DNA of 64,000 bases from an uncultured Aquimonas sp. Lineage in GTDB: Bacteria > Pseudomonadota > Gammaproteobacteria > Xanthomonadales > Xanthomonadaceae. The notes beneath the pieces are model-generated. The model was not told the origin of the DNA. It was given only the letters and a program-made list of their open reading frames with translations, and made no database searches. Each line of letters opens with the position of its first letter. Position 1 is the stretch's first letter. The stretch is from the NCBI RefSeq assembly GCF_937888285.1, contig NZ_CALART010000111.1:1-64000 (forward strand), written 5' to 3'. Positions 47,931-58,982 of the stretch are shown here, in pieces. A program made the position numbers and the translations under genes.

Positions 47931-48224
47931 GCCCCTCTCCCCTGGAGGGAGAGGGTTGGGGAGAGGGGGTAAACCTCGCGACAAGCGTCATCCCCCTCTC
48001 CCCCGACCCCTCCCCCTCCAGGGGGGAGGGGAGAAACAGCGGCTCGACTTCAAGGAGATCGCGAGTCTTCCGGCTGATGCCCAATCCAATGCACTGAAAC
48101 AGAACGTAGAGCCCCTCTCCCCTGGAGGGAGAGGGGTTGGGGAGAGGGGGCAAACCTCGCGACAAGCGTCATCCCCCTCTCCCCCGACCCCGCCCCCTCC
48201 AGGGGGGAGGGGAGACACGCGGCT
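47931..48224. repeat. Two near-identical direct repeats of about 114 bp upstream of argAB
   Basis: Copies at 47931-48044 and 48111-48224 (offset 180 bp) differ at only a few bases. Each runs from GCCCCTCTCCCCTGGAGGGA to a GGGGGGAGGGGAGA end, with a shared centre AACCTCGCGACAAGCGTCAT. The ends of each copy are mutually inverted CCCCTCTCC/GGAGGGG blocks. The whole gap 47824-48294 is open in the argAB frame but low-complexity; it is judged non-coding. Confidence 0.85.
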
Positions 48225-48294
48225 CCGTCCGAGCGCAACGTCGCTTGGGTCGGCCTCGCTCTCATTGCCAACCTGCAGACCCCATCCAAGCCCC

Positions 48295-49605
<1,311 letters not shown>

Positions 49606-49607
49606 GC

Positions 49608-50207
49608 GTGGACCCGATCACCACGCCGCCGGCGCTGATCGGCGAGCACGTGCAGCTGCTGCCGCTGACGACTGCGCACGCGAGCGATCTCGTGCGCGCG
49701 GCCAGCGACGGCGAGCTTTGGAACCTGCGCGTGACATCGGTGCCGAGCGTCGACACCGTCGAGGCCTATATCGCGCGCGCGCTTGAGGATCAGGCGCAGG
49801 GCAGGGCACTGGCCTATGCGGTGCTCGATGCGCACGGCGAAGTCGTCGGCAGTACGCGCTACTGCCATATCGACTGGAGCCTGCCGCGCCTTGAGATCGG
49901 CTACACCTGGTACGCCCAGCGCGTACAGCGCACGGCCCTCAACACCGAGGCCAAGCTGATGCTGCTGCAGCAGGCCTTCGAGTGCTTCGGCTGCGTCGCC
50001 GTAGAGCTGCGCACCCACCTGCAGAACCTGCGCTCGCAAGCGGCCATTGAACGGCTGGGTGCGAAGCGGGACGGTGTCCTGCGCCGGCACATGCGGATGC
50101 CGGACGGGCATCTGCGCGACACCGTGGTGTATTCGATCCTGGATGCCGAGTGGCCGGAGGTGCGAAGGAATTTGCAGCGGCGGCTGGGGCGGGAGGGTGG
50201 GGAATGA
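49608..50207 (+). CDS. GNAT family N-acetyltransferase (RimJ/RimL-like)
   Basis: 199 residues from GTG 49608, two nt after the argAB stop. The acetyltransferase core is visible: VQLLPLTTAHASDLVRAASDGELW, then GSTRYCHIDWSLPRLEIGYTWYAQRVQRTALNTEAKLMLLQQAFE and LRTHLQNLRSQAAIERLGAKRDGVLRRHM. Members acetylate protein N-termini or small amines. Retention between argAB and argC suggests co-expression, but no arginine-pathway step needs it. Confidence 0.87.
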   Translation: MDPITTPPALIGEHVQLLPLTTAHASDLVRAASDGELWNLRVTSVPSVDTVEAYIARALEDQAQGRALAYAVLDAHGEVVGSTRYCHIDWSLPRLEIGYTWYAQRVQRTALNTEAKLMLLQQAFECFGCVAVELRTHLQNLRSQAAIERLGAKRDGVLRRHMRMPDGHLRDTVVYSILDAEWPEVRRNLQRRLGREGGE

Positions 50208-50296
50208 ACCCTCCCGGTTCCAGCGTGCATGGCGCCCTCGCGCGCTCGGCGCTTCCGCATCCGGTGCCGTTGCGAGACCTGGCGGGGTCGAGGCCA

Positions 50297-50580
50297 CGGT
50301 GGGCCAGGGCCCACCCTATGCGTAGCGGGCGTGAGGCAGGCTTCCTCCTAGGCATCTTCTGCAGGCTCACGATCATCAGCCCTCACCGCACCGGCGCAAC
50401 CCGCTCCGCTCCCCTCTCCCCTTGTGGGAGAGGGGTCGGGGGAGAGGGGGGCAGGACTCGCGGCGAGGATTCTCACCCCTCTCCCCAACTGCCTTCGCTT
50501 CGCTCGGGCTTTGGCGGGCGTCGGCTGCCACCGGCAGCCGACAGGCGCCCACCTTCGCTTCCCTCGAGGGGGGAGGGGCT
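50297..50580. repeat. Palindromic repeats in the 469-bp gap before argC
   Basis: GGTGGGCCAGGGCCCACC (50298-50315, in a 26-nt CGGTG...ATGCG context) is one copy of the dispersed palindrome. A CCCCTCTCCCC element with a long interior (about 50408-50580, CTCCCCTTGTGGGAGAGGGG at one end and GAGGGGGGAGGGGCTC at the other) follows. No gene is supported in 50208-50676. Confidence 0.7.
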
Positions 50581-50676
50581 CAAGAGCGGCACGTCTAGAA
50601 CTGATTTTGCCGGCGCACTGACCGCGTCGCTGACCCTGTTCCGCCCCCGCGCCCCAATGCCCGGAGTCCGCACCCC

Positions 50677-51648
50677 ATGAGTTCCAAGATCCGCATCGGC
50701 CTGATCGGCGCCCGCGGCTACGTCGGCAGCGAACTGATCCGCCTGCTGAAGAACCACCCGGCTTTCGAGCTCGCCTTCGTCAGCTCGCGCGAGCGTGAGG
50801 GGCAGCGCGTCGCTGACTTCGAGCCCGGCGTCGATCCCGCGCTGCTCTACGTCAACCACGGTCCGGAAGCCGCCGCCAAGGCCAAGGCCAAGGCCGACGC
50901 GCTGGTGCTGGCGCTGCCCAACGGCAAGGCAGCTGAGTTCGTGGCTGCCGTCGATGCGGCGGGGGTCGATCCGGTCATTCTCGATCTCTCGGCTGACTAC
51001 CGCTTCGACGCCCGCTGGTACTACGGCCTGCCCGAGCTGACCCGCGCGCGCGCGCCGGGCGAGCGCCGCATCAGCAATCCCGGCTGCTACGCGACCGCGA
51101 TGCAGCTGGCGATCGCGCCGCTGGCCGGGCGCATCCACGGCCCGGTGCAGTGCTTCGGGGTCAGCGGCTACAGCGGCGCCGGCACCAGCCCCTCCGACAA
51201 GAACAACATCGAGCTGCTGCGCGACAACCTGATGCCCTACAGCCTCGCCGGACACATCCACGAGCGCGAGGTCAGCGTGCAGCTCGCCGAGGACATCGAG
51301 TTCATGCCGCACGTGGCGCCGCAGTTCCGCGGCATCACGATGACGGTGAACCTGCATCTGCAAGCGCCCACCACCGTCGCCGAGCTGCTGGATCTCTATG
51401 GCGCGCGCTACGCCAAAGAGCCACTGGTCCGAGTCACGGAAGCGGCGCCCTGGGTCAGCCGCATCGCCGGCAAGACCGGCGTCGAGATCGGTGGCTTCAC
51501 GGTTTCGGCCGACGGCCACCGCGTGGTGATCGTTTCGACCTTGGACAATCTGCTCAAGGGCGCTGCCAGCCAGGCCCTGCAGAACCTGAACCTCGCCTTC
51601 GGCCTCGATGAATTCGCCGGCCTCAACGCACAGGAGCGCCTGCCGTGA
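50677..51648 (+). CDS. argC: N-acetyl-gamma-glutamyl-phosphate reductase
   Basis: 323 residues. The NAD(P) fold is LIGARGYVGSELIRLL; the catalytic cysteine is in SNPGCYATAMQL; GVSGYSGAGTSPSDKNN and the HVAPQFRGITMTVNLHL segment complete the fold. It reduces N-acetylglutamyl phosphate to the semialdehyde, the third step of the pathway. It overlaps argH by 4 nt. Confidence 0.97.
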   Translation: MSSKIRIGLIGARGYVGSELIRLLKNHPAFELAFVSSREREGQRVADFEPGVDPALLYVNHGPEAAAKAKAKADALVLALPNGKAAEFVAAVDAAGVDPVILDLSADYRFDARWYYGLPELTRARAPGERRISNPGCYATAMQLAIAPLAGRIHGPVQCFGVSGYSGAGTSPSDKNNIELLRDNLMPYSLAGHIHEREVSVQLAEDIEFMPHVAPQFRGITMTVNLHLQAPTTVAELLDLYGARYAKEPLVRVTEAAPWVSRIAGKTGVEIGGFTVSADGHRVVIVSTLDNLLKGAASQALQNLNLAFGLDEFAGLNAQERLP

Positions 51649-52931
51649 GTGGACTGCTGTGGCAGAAGCCGGGCGTCAAGGTCGACGCCCGCATCCAGGA
51701 CTTCCTGGCCGGCGAGGACGTGATCCTCGACCGGGAATTCATTCGCTTCGACATCATCGCCAGCCGCGCGCACGCGCAGGGCCTGCAGCGCATCGGCATC
51801 CTCAGCGCCGATGAACTCGCCGGCATCGAGCGCGAGCTGAGTGCGCTGGACGCGGCGATCGTATCGGGCGCCTTTGTGCTGGATGCGCGCTACGAGGACA
51901 TGCACAGCGCCATCGAGGCCTGGCTGACCGAGAAACTCGGCGACGCCGGCAAGCGCATCCACACCGGCCGCAGCCGCAATGACCAGGTGCTTGTCGCTAC
52001 ACGCCTGTGGCTGAAGGACCGCTTGAGCCGCCTGCACGCGCTCTGCGTCGAGACCGCGCAGGTGGCGCTGGCGCGCGCCGAGGCCGAGGCCATGCTGCCG
52101 CTGCCCGGCTACACCCATCTGCAGCGCGCCATGGTGTCGAGCTGCGGGATGTGGTGGGCGGCCTGGGCAGAAGCCTTCATCGACAACGCCCAGCGCGCCC
52201 GCGACACGCTCGCCTTGATCGACGCGAACCCGCTGGGCAGTGCGGCCGGCTACGGCATCAACCTGCCGCTGGACCGCGACCACACCACCGTCGCGCTGGG
52301 CTTCGGTCGCATTCAGCTGGCGGCGACCTATGCCCAGCTCTCACGCGGCAAGTTCGAGCTGGCCGCAGTCGAGGCCCTGGGCTCGGCCACGCTGGACCTG
52401 CGCCGTCTGGCCTGGGATCTCTCGCTGTTCACCGCCGCGGAGTTCGGCTTCGTCAAGCTGCCCGCCGAATACACCACCGGCAGCTCCATCATGCCCAACA
52501 AGCGCAACCCCGACGTGGTCGAGCTGATGCGCGCCGTGCACGCCTCGATCTCGGCCGCGCGCACCGAGCTGGACCAGCTGCTGAGCCTGCCGTCCGGCTA
52601 CCACCGCGACCTGCAGTTCAGCAAAGGCGCGATCGTGCACGCCTTCGGCCGCGGCCTCTCAGCCCTGGCCCTGCTGCCCGACCTGCTGCGCAACCTCGAA
52701 TGGGTGCCCGAACGCATGCAGGCTGCGCTGGAGCCCTCGATGTACGCCACCGACCTCGCCGTCGAACTCGCCCGCGCCGGCCTGCCCTTCCGCGAGGCCT
52801 ATGTCCAGGCCGCCGACCCCGCACGCTGGGCGCAGCGCGATCCGCAGGCGAGCATTGCTGAGCGCGTCTCGCCTGGGGCTTCGGGCCAGCTGCGCTTGGA
52901 CGAGTTGAGGGAGCGGCTGGCAGCGCTGTGA
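51645..52931 (+). CDS. argH: Argininosuccinate lyase
   Basis: 428 residues. Fumarase/aspartase superfamily: HTGRSRNDQV, TPGYTHLQ-like LPGYTHLQRAM and the signature GSSIMPNKRNPDVVELMR. It cleaves argininosuccinate to arginine and fumarate, the last step. It is shorter than E. coli ArgH (457) mostly at the C-terminus, as in related gammaproteobacteria. Last gene of the cluster; ATGA overlap with argC. Confidence 0.97.
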   Translation: MSGLLWQKPGVKVDARIQDFLAGEDVILDREFIRFDIIASRAHAQGLQRIGILSADELAGIERELSALDAAIVSGAFVLDARYEDMHSAIEAWLTEKLGDAGKRIHTGRSRNDQVLVATRLWLKDRLSRLHALCVETAQVALARAEAEAMLPLPGYTHLQRAMVSSCGMWWAAWAEAFIDNAQRARDTLALIDANPLGSAAGYGINLPLDRDHTTVALGFGRIQLAATYAQLSRGKFELAAVEALGSATLDLRRLAWDLSLFTAAEFGFVKLPAEYTTGSSIMPNKRNPDVVELMRAVHASISAARTELDQLLSLPSGYHRDLQFSKGAIVHAFGRGLSALALLPDLLRNLEWVPERMQAALEPSMYATDLAVELARAGLPFREAYVQAADPARWAQRDPQASIAERVSPGASGQLRLDELRERLAAL

Positions 52932-52998
52932 CCGCCCGCCTCCACGTGCGGTGGGCCTGAGGCGCTGCGGTGAGGCGGCCGCGAAGCCAGACGGGCCC

Positions 52999-55308
52999 TC
53001 ACTGCCCGGGCGCCGCTGAAGCCTCAGGCGCGGCGTCGCTTTCCGGCTCAGCGCCTCCAAAGCGGGCGCGCTCTTCGAGAAAGACCTCACCGCGCTGGAA
53101 CAGGGCCAGCTTGTTGCGGAAATAGCTGAGTCCCGCCTCTGGTGCCCCCTCGGCCTGCAGTTCATCCAGGATGCTCTGCTGCAGCTCGATGGCCCGGGCG
53201 AAGTCGCCATTGGCCGCGAAGCAGGTCGCCACCGTGTCGCGATAGGCCGTCGGCAGGGCGGCCGGGTCACCCATGCGCTGCGCTTCCGCCAGGCCTTCCT
53301 CGACGTTGCGGAAGCGCGGATCGGCGGATACACACTGCGTCCACGCGAGATTGTTCCGCGCGCCCGGAGACTCCGCCTCGATCGCCTTGCGCCACCAGCG
53401 CCATGCATCCGCGGGGCCGCCATCCAGGTGACCGGTGTAGATCATCTGAGCCAAGGCGGCCATTGCAGCGGCGTGACCCTTGTCCGCGAGCGTCTCCAGC
53501 ACTTCGCGGGGGCGATCGTCGGCCTCTGCTTCAAGTCGGCCCATCGCGAGGTTGGCGGCCAGCATGCGCGAGCCCTCGTCATGGCCCTTGGCATGCAGCG
53601 CGCGCAGCATCCGCGCAGCGCGCGGTCGATCGGCCTCAACGCCACCCACACCCTGGATCAGCAGGTCCGCCAGCAGCACTTCCGCCTCGGCGCTGGGGCC
53701 CAGCTTCAACAGGCCTTCCAGCAGCTGGGCGGCGATGCCGAGCGACTGGTCGCCGTTCCACTGGTCAACCAGCATCTCGGCGGCCTCGTACATCGCCTGC
53801 TTGTCGCCCAGATTGGCGGCACCCAGCATCCACAGCCGGCCGCGCTTGGGGTCGCTGGTTTCGTAGTGGCGCCCCAGCCAGAGTGCTGAAGGTGCCCAGC
53901 CGCCGTAGCCCGCGCGCTCGTGCAGGCGCACCAGCTCCGCGTGCTCCAGGGGCTGGAGCGATGACTTGTCCGCCGCGTCGAGGAACATCATCACCTGCAT
54001 GACGCCACCCATGCGGGCGCCATAGGCCAGATGTGCCAGGGCCTGCTCGCTTTCGGCCTCCAGCATCAGGGTCCCGAGGCCCGTACGCACCCAGGGCGAG
54101 GTGGAATCGGCCGCTGCCAGCAGCTTGCGCGGAACGCGCTTCGGCGGGCCCTTGTCCAGGGCCTCGGCGATATCGCTCAGGATCAGCAGGTCGCTGGCTT
54201 CGGTGATGCCGTCTGCGGCTGCCTGCTCGAGTCGCTTGCGCAGCGGCTTCGGCACGCCGCCCCAGATGGGGGGCTGCAGCCACTGGCGGCTGCCGGCGAG
54301 GCTGGCTTCGTAACCACCCATCCGTTCGTCGGCGCGGGCATAGAGCTCGGCCGCCGCGCGCGCATCGCGGCGCACGCCGATGCCGTTCGCGTACAGGGAG
54401 CCCAGCATCGACAGCGCCTCGGCGAGGCCCTGCTCGGCGAAGGGCAGGAGGGCATCGACGGCCTGCGTCGTGCAGCGGCTGCGCTCGGGAGTACGGCACA
54501 GGTCGAAGAGTCTGGAGGCCGCGTGGAAATCGCCCTCGGCGGCCAGCGCGGACAGTCGCGGCAGCTGGTCGGAACCGGGGCCGCGCGCCACCTCGGCGAA
54601 TCGCAGCACGCGTGCTGCCGGCATATCCGCCCCGAACTCGGAGAAGGCGCGCAGGAAGGTGCGCACCAGATACAGTCGATTGAACAGGGTGCGAGGTTCC
54701 CCGCTGCGCTCCACCATGTCCATGTAGACATCGAGGAAATCGAGCGCCAGCAGATGCTCGCGCTTCTCGACAGGGTCCCAGAGCGACAGGTGGTAGGCGG
54801 CATGCGGGCCGTGCGCGAAGGCATCCAGGTAGACGTAGCCGGGCTCCAGCTCCAGACCGCGGATCAGCATCCACAGGTCGAACTCGTGCAGGATCGGCGT
54901 GGGCGTGCCGTTGCCGTGCCTGCGCGGCGCCTTCTCCAGCGCATGCCGTGCGAGCGCGGCGAACGCCTGCAGGCTGTGCTCCAGTTCGGCTTCGTCAGCC
55001 TGCAGTTCGGCGCACTCCACGCGGAACCACCAGTAGGCGATGCTCACCGTCAGGTGGGGCTCCATCTCCGCCAGCGACGTCGAGGCGCAGGCGTCGGCAC
55101 GCACATCGCCGTTGTCGTCGACCAGACCGCCCAGCTGCTCGAAGTAGGTGCCCAGTTCTTCGCTGTGCGGACGTTCTCTGAAGGCCTGCCAGGCCGCTTC
55201 CGCGCCCACGTCCTGTGGCAGCGGCGGTGGAGCCAGCTGGGCGGGCAGTTCGGTCGGAAGCAGGCCGGAGACCAGGGCCAGCGAAAGCAATGCGCGGCGA
55301 TACGACAT
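52999..55308 (-). CDS. Secreted Sel1/TPR-repeat protein
   Basis: 769 residues. A signal peptide ends ELPAQ. From about residue 270 on, Sel1-like repeats (AEALSMLGSLYANGIGVRRDARAAAELYARA, LLADLLIQGVGGVEADRPRAARMLRALHAKG, MAALAQMIYTGHLDGGPADAWRWWRKA) form a helical solenoid, a protein-binding scaffold in the periplasm. The N-terminal third is of unknown fold. A short acidic tail ends the protein. It is upstream of nothing obvious on its strand; the DUF3857 gene lies 76 nt away on its start side. Confidence 0.8.
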   Translation of the reverse strand: MSYRRALLSLALVSGLLPTELPAQLAPPPLPQDVGAEAAWQAFRERPHSEELGTYFEQLGGLVDDNGDVRADACASTSLAEMEPHLTVSIAYWWFRVECAELQADEAELEHSLQAFAALARHALEKAPRRHGNGTPTPILHEFDLWMLIRGLELEPGYVYLDAFAHGPHAAYHLSLWDPVEKREHLLALDFLDVYMDMVERSGEPRTLFNRLYLVRTFLRAFSEFGADMPAARVLRFAEVARGPGSDQLPRLSALAAEGDFHAASRLFDLCRTPERSRCTTQAVDALLPFAEQGLAEALSMLGSLYANGIGVRRDARAAAELYARADERMGGYEASLAGSRQWLQPPIWGGVPKPLRKRLEQAAADGITEASDLLILSDIAEALDKGPPKRVPRKLLAAADSTSPWVRTGLGTLMLEAESEQALAHLAYGARMGGVMQVMMFLDAADKSSLQPLEHAELVRLHERAGYGGWAPSALWLGRHYETSDPKRGRLWMLGAANLGDKQAMYEAAEMLVDQWNGDQSLGIAAQLLEGLLKLGPSAEAEVLLADLLIQGVGGVEADRPRAARMLRALHAKGHDEGSRMLAANLAMGRLEAEADDRPREVLETLADKGHAAAMAALAQMIYTGHLDGGPADAWRWWRKAIEAESPGARNNLAWTQCVSADPRFRNVEEGLAEAQRMGDPAALPTAYRDTVATCFAANGDFARAIELQQSILDELQAEGAPEAGLSYFRNKLALFQRGEVFLEERARFGGAEPESDAAPEASAAPGQ

Positions 55309-55384
55309 GGACGGGCACCATCAGAAAAGTAGGGAAAGAACGGCGTGCGGAGGCCATCGCACGCCCGTGTTCCGGCCGGCGGAG

Positions 55385-57430
55385 TCAGTTCGCGGGCTTG
55401 CCCAGCAGGGCACGCAGACGCTGGTTGCGCTCACTGTTGGCCGAGGCCGTTGGCAGGCTGAACTGCAGGCGAGCGCCGACCGCTTCGATGGCGCGCCTGC
55501 GCAGTTCGAAGTGGCGTGGCGCGTCGGCCGCGGCTACCTGTTCCGCCAGCGAGTCGAAGCCGTGGTCCACGACGAGGCGATCGGCCTCGCGACGGATGCG
55601 ACGGGCGTAGCGGAAGCTCGCGTCTTCGGCGTCAACCGAGTCGGGTGTGGTGAGCATGGACCATCCCTCCGGCAGCACGACCTCGGTGGTCTGGCGCAGC
55701 TCGATGGGGTGTGGCCGCCACAGCGGATGGCGCCGCTGCTGCGGTCCGGACAGGCTGAGGTAGGGCGACATCAGGTCGGCGTAGATCTCCAGCACGCGGC
55801 TGCCCGAGCCGCTGGACAGCCACGGGCGCTGCAGCTGGTAGGCCTCGAACACGCGGATCTCGCCGCTTTCAGGGTCGTCCTCGAAGCGGATCGCTTCGGC
55901 GCTCGCGAGTTCGCCGTGCAGACGGCTGTAGTAGTCGACGTAGCTGCGCGAGATCTCCGACAGCTCGCGGCTGCGGAAGTCGTGGCGACGGCGCTCGGCC
56001 TCGGTGCCGCGCACGGTGGTTTCGATCTCCAGGCGGACCGAGGTGCCGTCGGCCGAAGGCAGGAAGCGCTCGACCACATGCTGCATGGCGCGCTGCTCAC
56101 GCAGCGAGGCCATGTCGACCAGGCCTTCGGCGGTCGAGTGCACGGGCAGGGCGAAGCCGAAGTCGCTGGACTGGCGTATCGCCAGGGGGCCGCGCTGCAG
56201 GCTGCGCGTGGCATCCAGCCAGAACACCTGCCCCTCGACCTTGGCGCGCACGATCACATGGTCGAACTGGCTGGCCGCCGGCAGCGCGCGGTCCAAGGCC
56301 CGGCCCTGCGAGGTCGACACCAGGGCCGGCTCGGCATCCATGCCCATGCGCGTCAGCAGCATCGACAGCAGCCAGGCCTTGTCCTTGCAGTCGCCGTAGC
56401 GGCGCTCCCAGGTCTGCGCGGGTGGCGAGGGACGATGGCTGCTCTCGCCCATCAGCACGCTGAAATAGCGCACGTCCTCCTGCACTGCGCGCAGGGCCGC
56501 GGCCGCGCGGCTCTGCGCATCCGGCAGCCGCTGCCACTCCGTGATCAGCGCCTCGAGCTCCGCCGGCAGGTCCTGGTCCATCGGGTACAGCGCGCTCGCC
56601 CAGCGCGATACGGCTGGCCAGTCACGGTGCATCGCCACCTCCAGCACCGGCTGCTGCTCGTGCCAGCTGGGCGCGTCCACTTCCATCGGATTGGCAGCCA
56701 GCGCGTGGCCCACCCAACTCACCACCTTGCCCTGCGCCGAACCGCGGATCTGGGGTGCTGCTGCCTCGCCAGACTGGCGGTGCTCCAGTTCGGCGTCGGC
56801 CGGGAACAGCAGGCGTACCTGCCGATGCAGGATGGGGTCGATCCAGGACAGATTGGCCGCACGATGGATGAGTCCACCCAGCACCGGATTCTGGCCGCTC
56901 ACGCTGTAGGCGTAGCGGATCTGATCGCCCAGCCGCACGTCCGAGACGAGGATCAGCGCGGACACCTGGCCCGTTGCCATGTCGCTCTCGAACTCGCCCT
57001 CGCGGCGCGCGAGCGTGATCGATTCGGGCTTGAAGCGGTCGCTCCAGACACCCTCGCGGCGCACCTCCACGGCGTGGATGCGCAGGCGCTCGAAGGCGGG
57101 ATTGAAGCCGATCTCGAAGCGCGCGGCGGTAGCGAGCAGTGGTTCGCTGGCGGTTTCGATCACGTGCTCGTGGAAGCGCACCGGCTCGGCGCCGCGATAG
57201 TCGCTCTGCTCGTCGATCAGCCAGTTGCGCCAGCTCGCGCCGGAGGCGCCGGGCGCATCGGCCGGCCATTCGGCAGCGATCTCGACGCGCTCGACGAAGG
57301 CCTCAGGCGGCCCATACTCGAACGCGAACTCGCCGCGCTCGAAGCGCTGGACATCGGTGGGCGCGGCCGTGGCAAGGCCGGCGAACGAACAGACAAGAGC
57401 CGCCAACGCGGCACGGACAACAGCAAACAT
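55385..57430 (-). CDS. DUF3857/transglutaminase-like exported protein
   Basis: 681 residues from ATG 57430. Signal peptide ends LATAA. Residues 40-200 form a DUF3857 beta domain (DIRYAYS-type: GDQIRYAYSVSGQNPVLGG). The transglutaminase core has Cys in WERRYGDCKDKAWLLSMLL, His in QFDHVIV and Asp in FWLDATRS, so the catalytic triad is present. The C-terminal part is beta-rich. Such proteins may modify or cleave periplasmic peptides. It is encoded on the same strand as the Sel1 gene, 76 nt upstream of it. Confidence 0.87.
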   Translation of the reverse strand: MFAVVRAALAALVCSFAGLATAAPTDVQRFERGEFAFEYGPPEAFVERVEIAAEWPADAPGASGASWRNWLIDEQSDYRGAEPVRFHEHVIETASEPLLATAARFEIGFNPAFERLRIHAVEVRREGVWSDRFKPESITLARREGEFESDMATGQVSALILVSDVRLGDQIRYAYSVSGQNPVLGGLIHRAANLSWIDPILHRQVRLLFPADAELEHRQSGEAAAPQIRGSAQGKVVSWVGHALAANPMEVDAPSWHEQQPVLEVAMHRDWPAVSRWASALYPMDQDLPAELEALITEWQRLPDAQSRAAAALRAVQEDVRYFSVLMGESSHRPSPPAQTWERRYGDCKDKAWLLSMLLTRMGMDAEPALVSTSQGRALDRALPAASQFDHVIVRAKVEGQVFWLDATRSLQRGPLAIRQSSDFGFALPVHSTAEGLVDMASLREQRAMQHVVERFLPSADGTSVRLEIETTVRGTEAERRRHDFRSRELSEISRSYVDYYSRLHGELASAEAIRFEDDPESGEIRVFEAYQLQRPWLSSGSGSRVLEIYADLMSPYLSLSGPQQRRHPLWRPHPIELRQTTEVVLPEGWSMLTTPDSVDAEDASFRYARRIRREADRLVVDHGFDSLAEQVAAADAPRHFELRRRAIEAVGARLQFSLPTASANSERNQRLRALLGKPAN

Positions 57431-57701
57431 GCGCAGTATTCCCCCTTCATGGACGTGCCGAAGGGGCACGCCCGCGCGAGTCTAGCCAAAGGGATGGAGC
57501 GAGTGTGAGCGCAGGGGCGGTTGATCTGATACTCGCCGATCAGCGGGGTTCTGCGTCGGGGTTCCGCCGTGCATCGACTGGCTGCATCGCGGATGTTCGC
57601 TTGGGGCGCGCGCGCGTCCGACGGAGCGCACTTCGCACTGCGGGTCCTCGGAAGAGCTTGGGCTCCAACGGGCACATCAATCGAACGCGAGGTGCCTGCG
57701 C

Positions 57702-58088
57702 GTGAAGACGTACCGAGAGCTGCGCAAGCACCCACCTGATTTCATCGTCCGCTATCGCCTGTACGCGCCCTCGGAAGGTGGCCGCACGTTGACCTTCCAG
57801 CACCTGCGCTGCGACTTCCTCTACGCGGGTGATGATCCGGCCAGGGATGGTATCCATATGATCCACCCCGAGTTCCTCGATGCAGCGGGCGAGCCCCTGC
57901 CGAAGGACAGGCCGGTTCCGCTCATGGGCAGGGCATCCATGTGGATTCTGGTGGCGGAGACGCGGGCATCGGTGCATCGGGGGCGTCTCCGGCTTGGCGT
58001 CCGCGGGCACTTCATGGAAGCGGCCCGCAGGATCGGCGATGTGGAGGTTGAGTCGATTGAGGGGCTGCACGAGAATCCGTCGGCGTGA
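57702..58088 (+). CDS. Hypothetical protein resembling EF-Tu C-terminal domain
   Basis: 128 residues from GTG 57702. The sequence RYRLYAPSEGGRTLTFQHLRCDFLY and the later HRGRLRLGVRGHFMEAARRIGDVEVESI suggest a small beta barrel like domain 3 of elongation factor Tu (EEGGR...RPQF, GMRFAIREGGRTVGAG). No GTPase part is present, and no signal peptide. Function unknown; stand-alone EF-Tu domain-3-like proteins exist in proteobacteria. GC content is somewhat lower than that of its neighbours. Confidence 0.6.
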   Translation: MKTYRELRKHPPDFIVRYRLYAPSEGGRTLTFQHLRCDFLYAGDDPARDGIHMIHPEFLDAAGEPLPKDRPVPLMGRASMWILVAETRASVHRGRLRLGVRGHFMEAARRIGDVEVESIEGLHENPSA

Positions 58089-58366
58089 TCATGCAATCGG
58101 GCCGTCGACCTTTGGCGTTCAGCCATTCAGCGGACTTTTGCGTGCTCTCTGGGCATCGAGTAGGACGCGCTGGTTGGCTGCACCGAGAACCAGCGGGAAA
58201 GTCCGACGGGGTCACGGCCCCCGGAGCATGATTCAATCTTTGAGCGCGCGCCAAGCGGAGTTGCAGGGCTTTGTAATCGCGCAGTGCTGAAGGCGCCAAC
58301 TCTTGTTCTTGCATGCGACAGCCCGCTGGGAATGGCTTGGGCACGTCCACAGGAAGTCATCCACTC

Positions 58367-58819
58367 ATGAAGATTCAGGTTTGCCGTTTGTTCGTCGTCT
58401 TGATCGCCTTGTGGGCGGCGTCCCCCGGCCATGCGGCGGACAGCGCATTGCTGACGGAGCGCAGCACTTGGGGCGAGCTCGCGCGGCTTTCTGAGCCGAC
58501 GAAGGACTGCCCGGGAGGACGCTTGGAACAACTTCGCCAGCGTGTCGGTGTGGCAGGCCCTTCCTCGATCGAGGAGCTCGATCGGCAACAGTCGGAGGCT
58601 GAGGTGGCAGACCGGAAAGCCGGTGCATCGACCTCGATCGTCTGGCTATACCCGGTGTCGGACTTCATCCGGCAGCACCTGCGGACACCCTCCGAGCTGT
58701 ATACCTTCGAGTACTCCACCGATCCCGACCGATCTCCCTGGTGGGGCTTTCGGGGCCTGCTGGTGGCGCGACAAGGGTGCGTGATCCACGCCGAGATCAC
58801 CGGGTTCGATCACGGTTGA
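58367..58819 (+). CDS. Hypothetical secreted protein
   Basis: 150 residues from ATG 58367. A signal peptide ends PGHAA. The mature part is charged, with two cysteines (TKDCPGG and RQGCVIHAEI) probably in a disulfide, and ends HAEITGFDHG. No family recognised. Nothing is seen in the 278-nt gap before it or the 163-nt gap after it. Confidence 0.55.
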   Translation: MKIQVCRLFVVLIALWAASPGHAADSALLTERSTWGELARLSEPTKDCPGGRLEQLRQRVGVAGPSSIEELDRQQSEAEVADRKAGASTSIVWLYPVSDFIRQHLRTPSELYTFEYSTDPDRSPWWGFRGLLVARQGCVIHAEITGFDHG

Positions 58820-58982
58820 TCTGACGGGTCGGGCGCAGGTCCTCGGCTCGCGTGGAACCGGGTCAGGGCGAGGTCGAGTGTGCTGCAGACGACGATGGCG
58901 AGCATCGCGATCCTGCGCAGGCGTTCGAGCCCTACGCGGGGCCCACGGTTGGCACAAGCATTCCGCTACTGCCGAGCTTGGT

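Noticed and set aside
47824..48294. 157-residue N-terminal extension of the NAGK-NAGS protein
   Set aside because: The frame is open only because of low-complexity repeats; two near-identical 114-bp copies and no ribosome site. Homology starts at ATG 48295.
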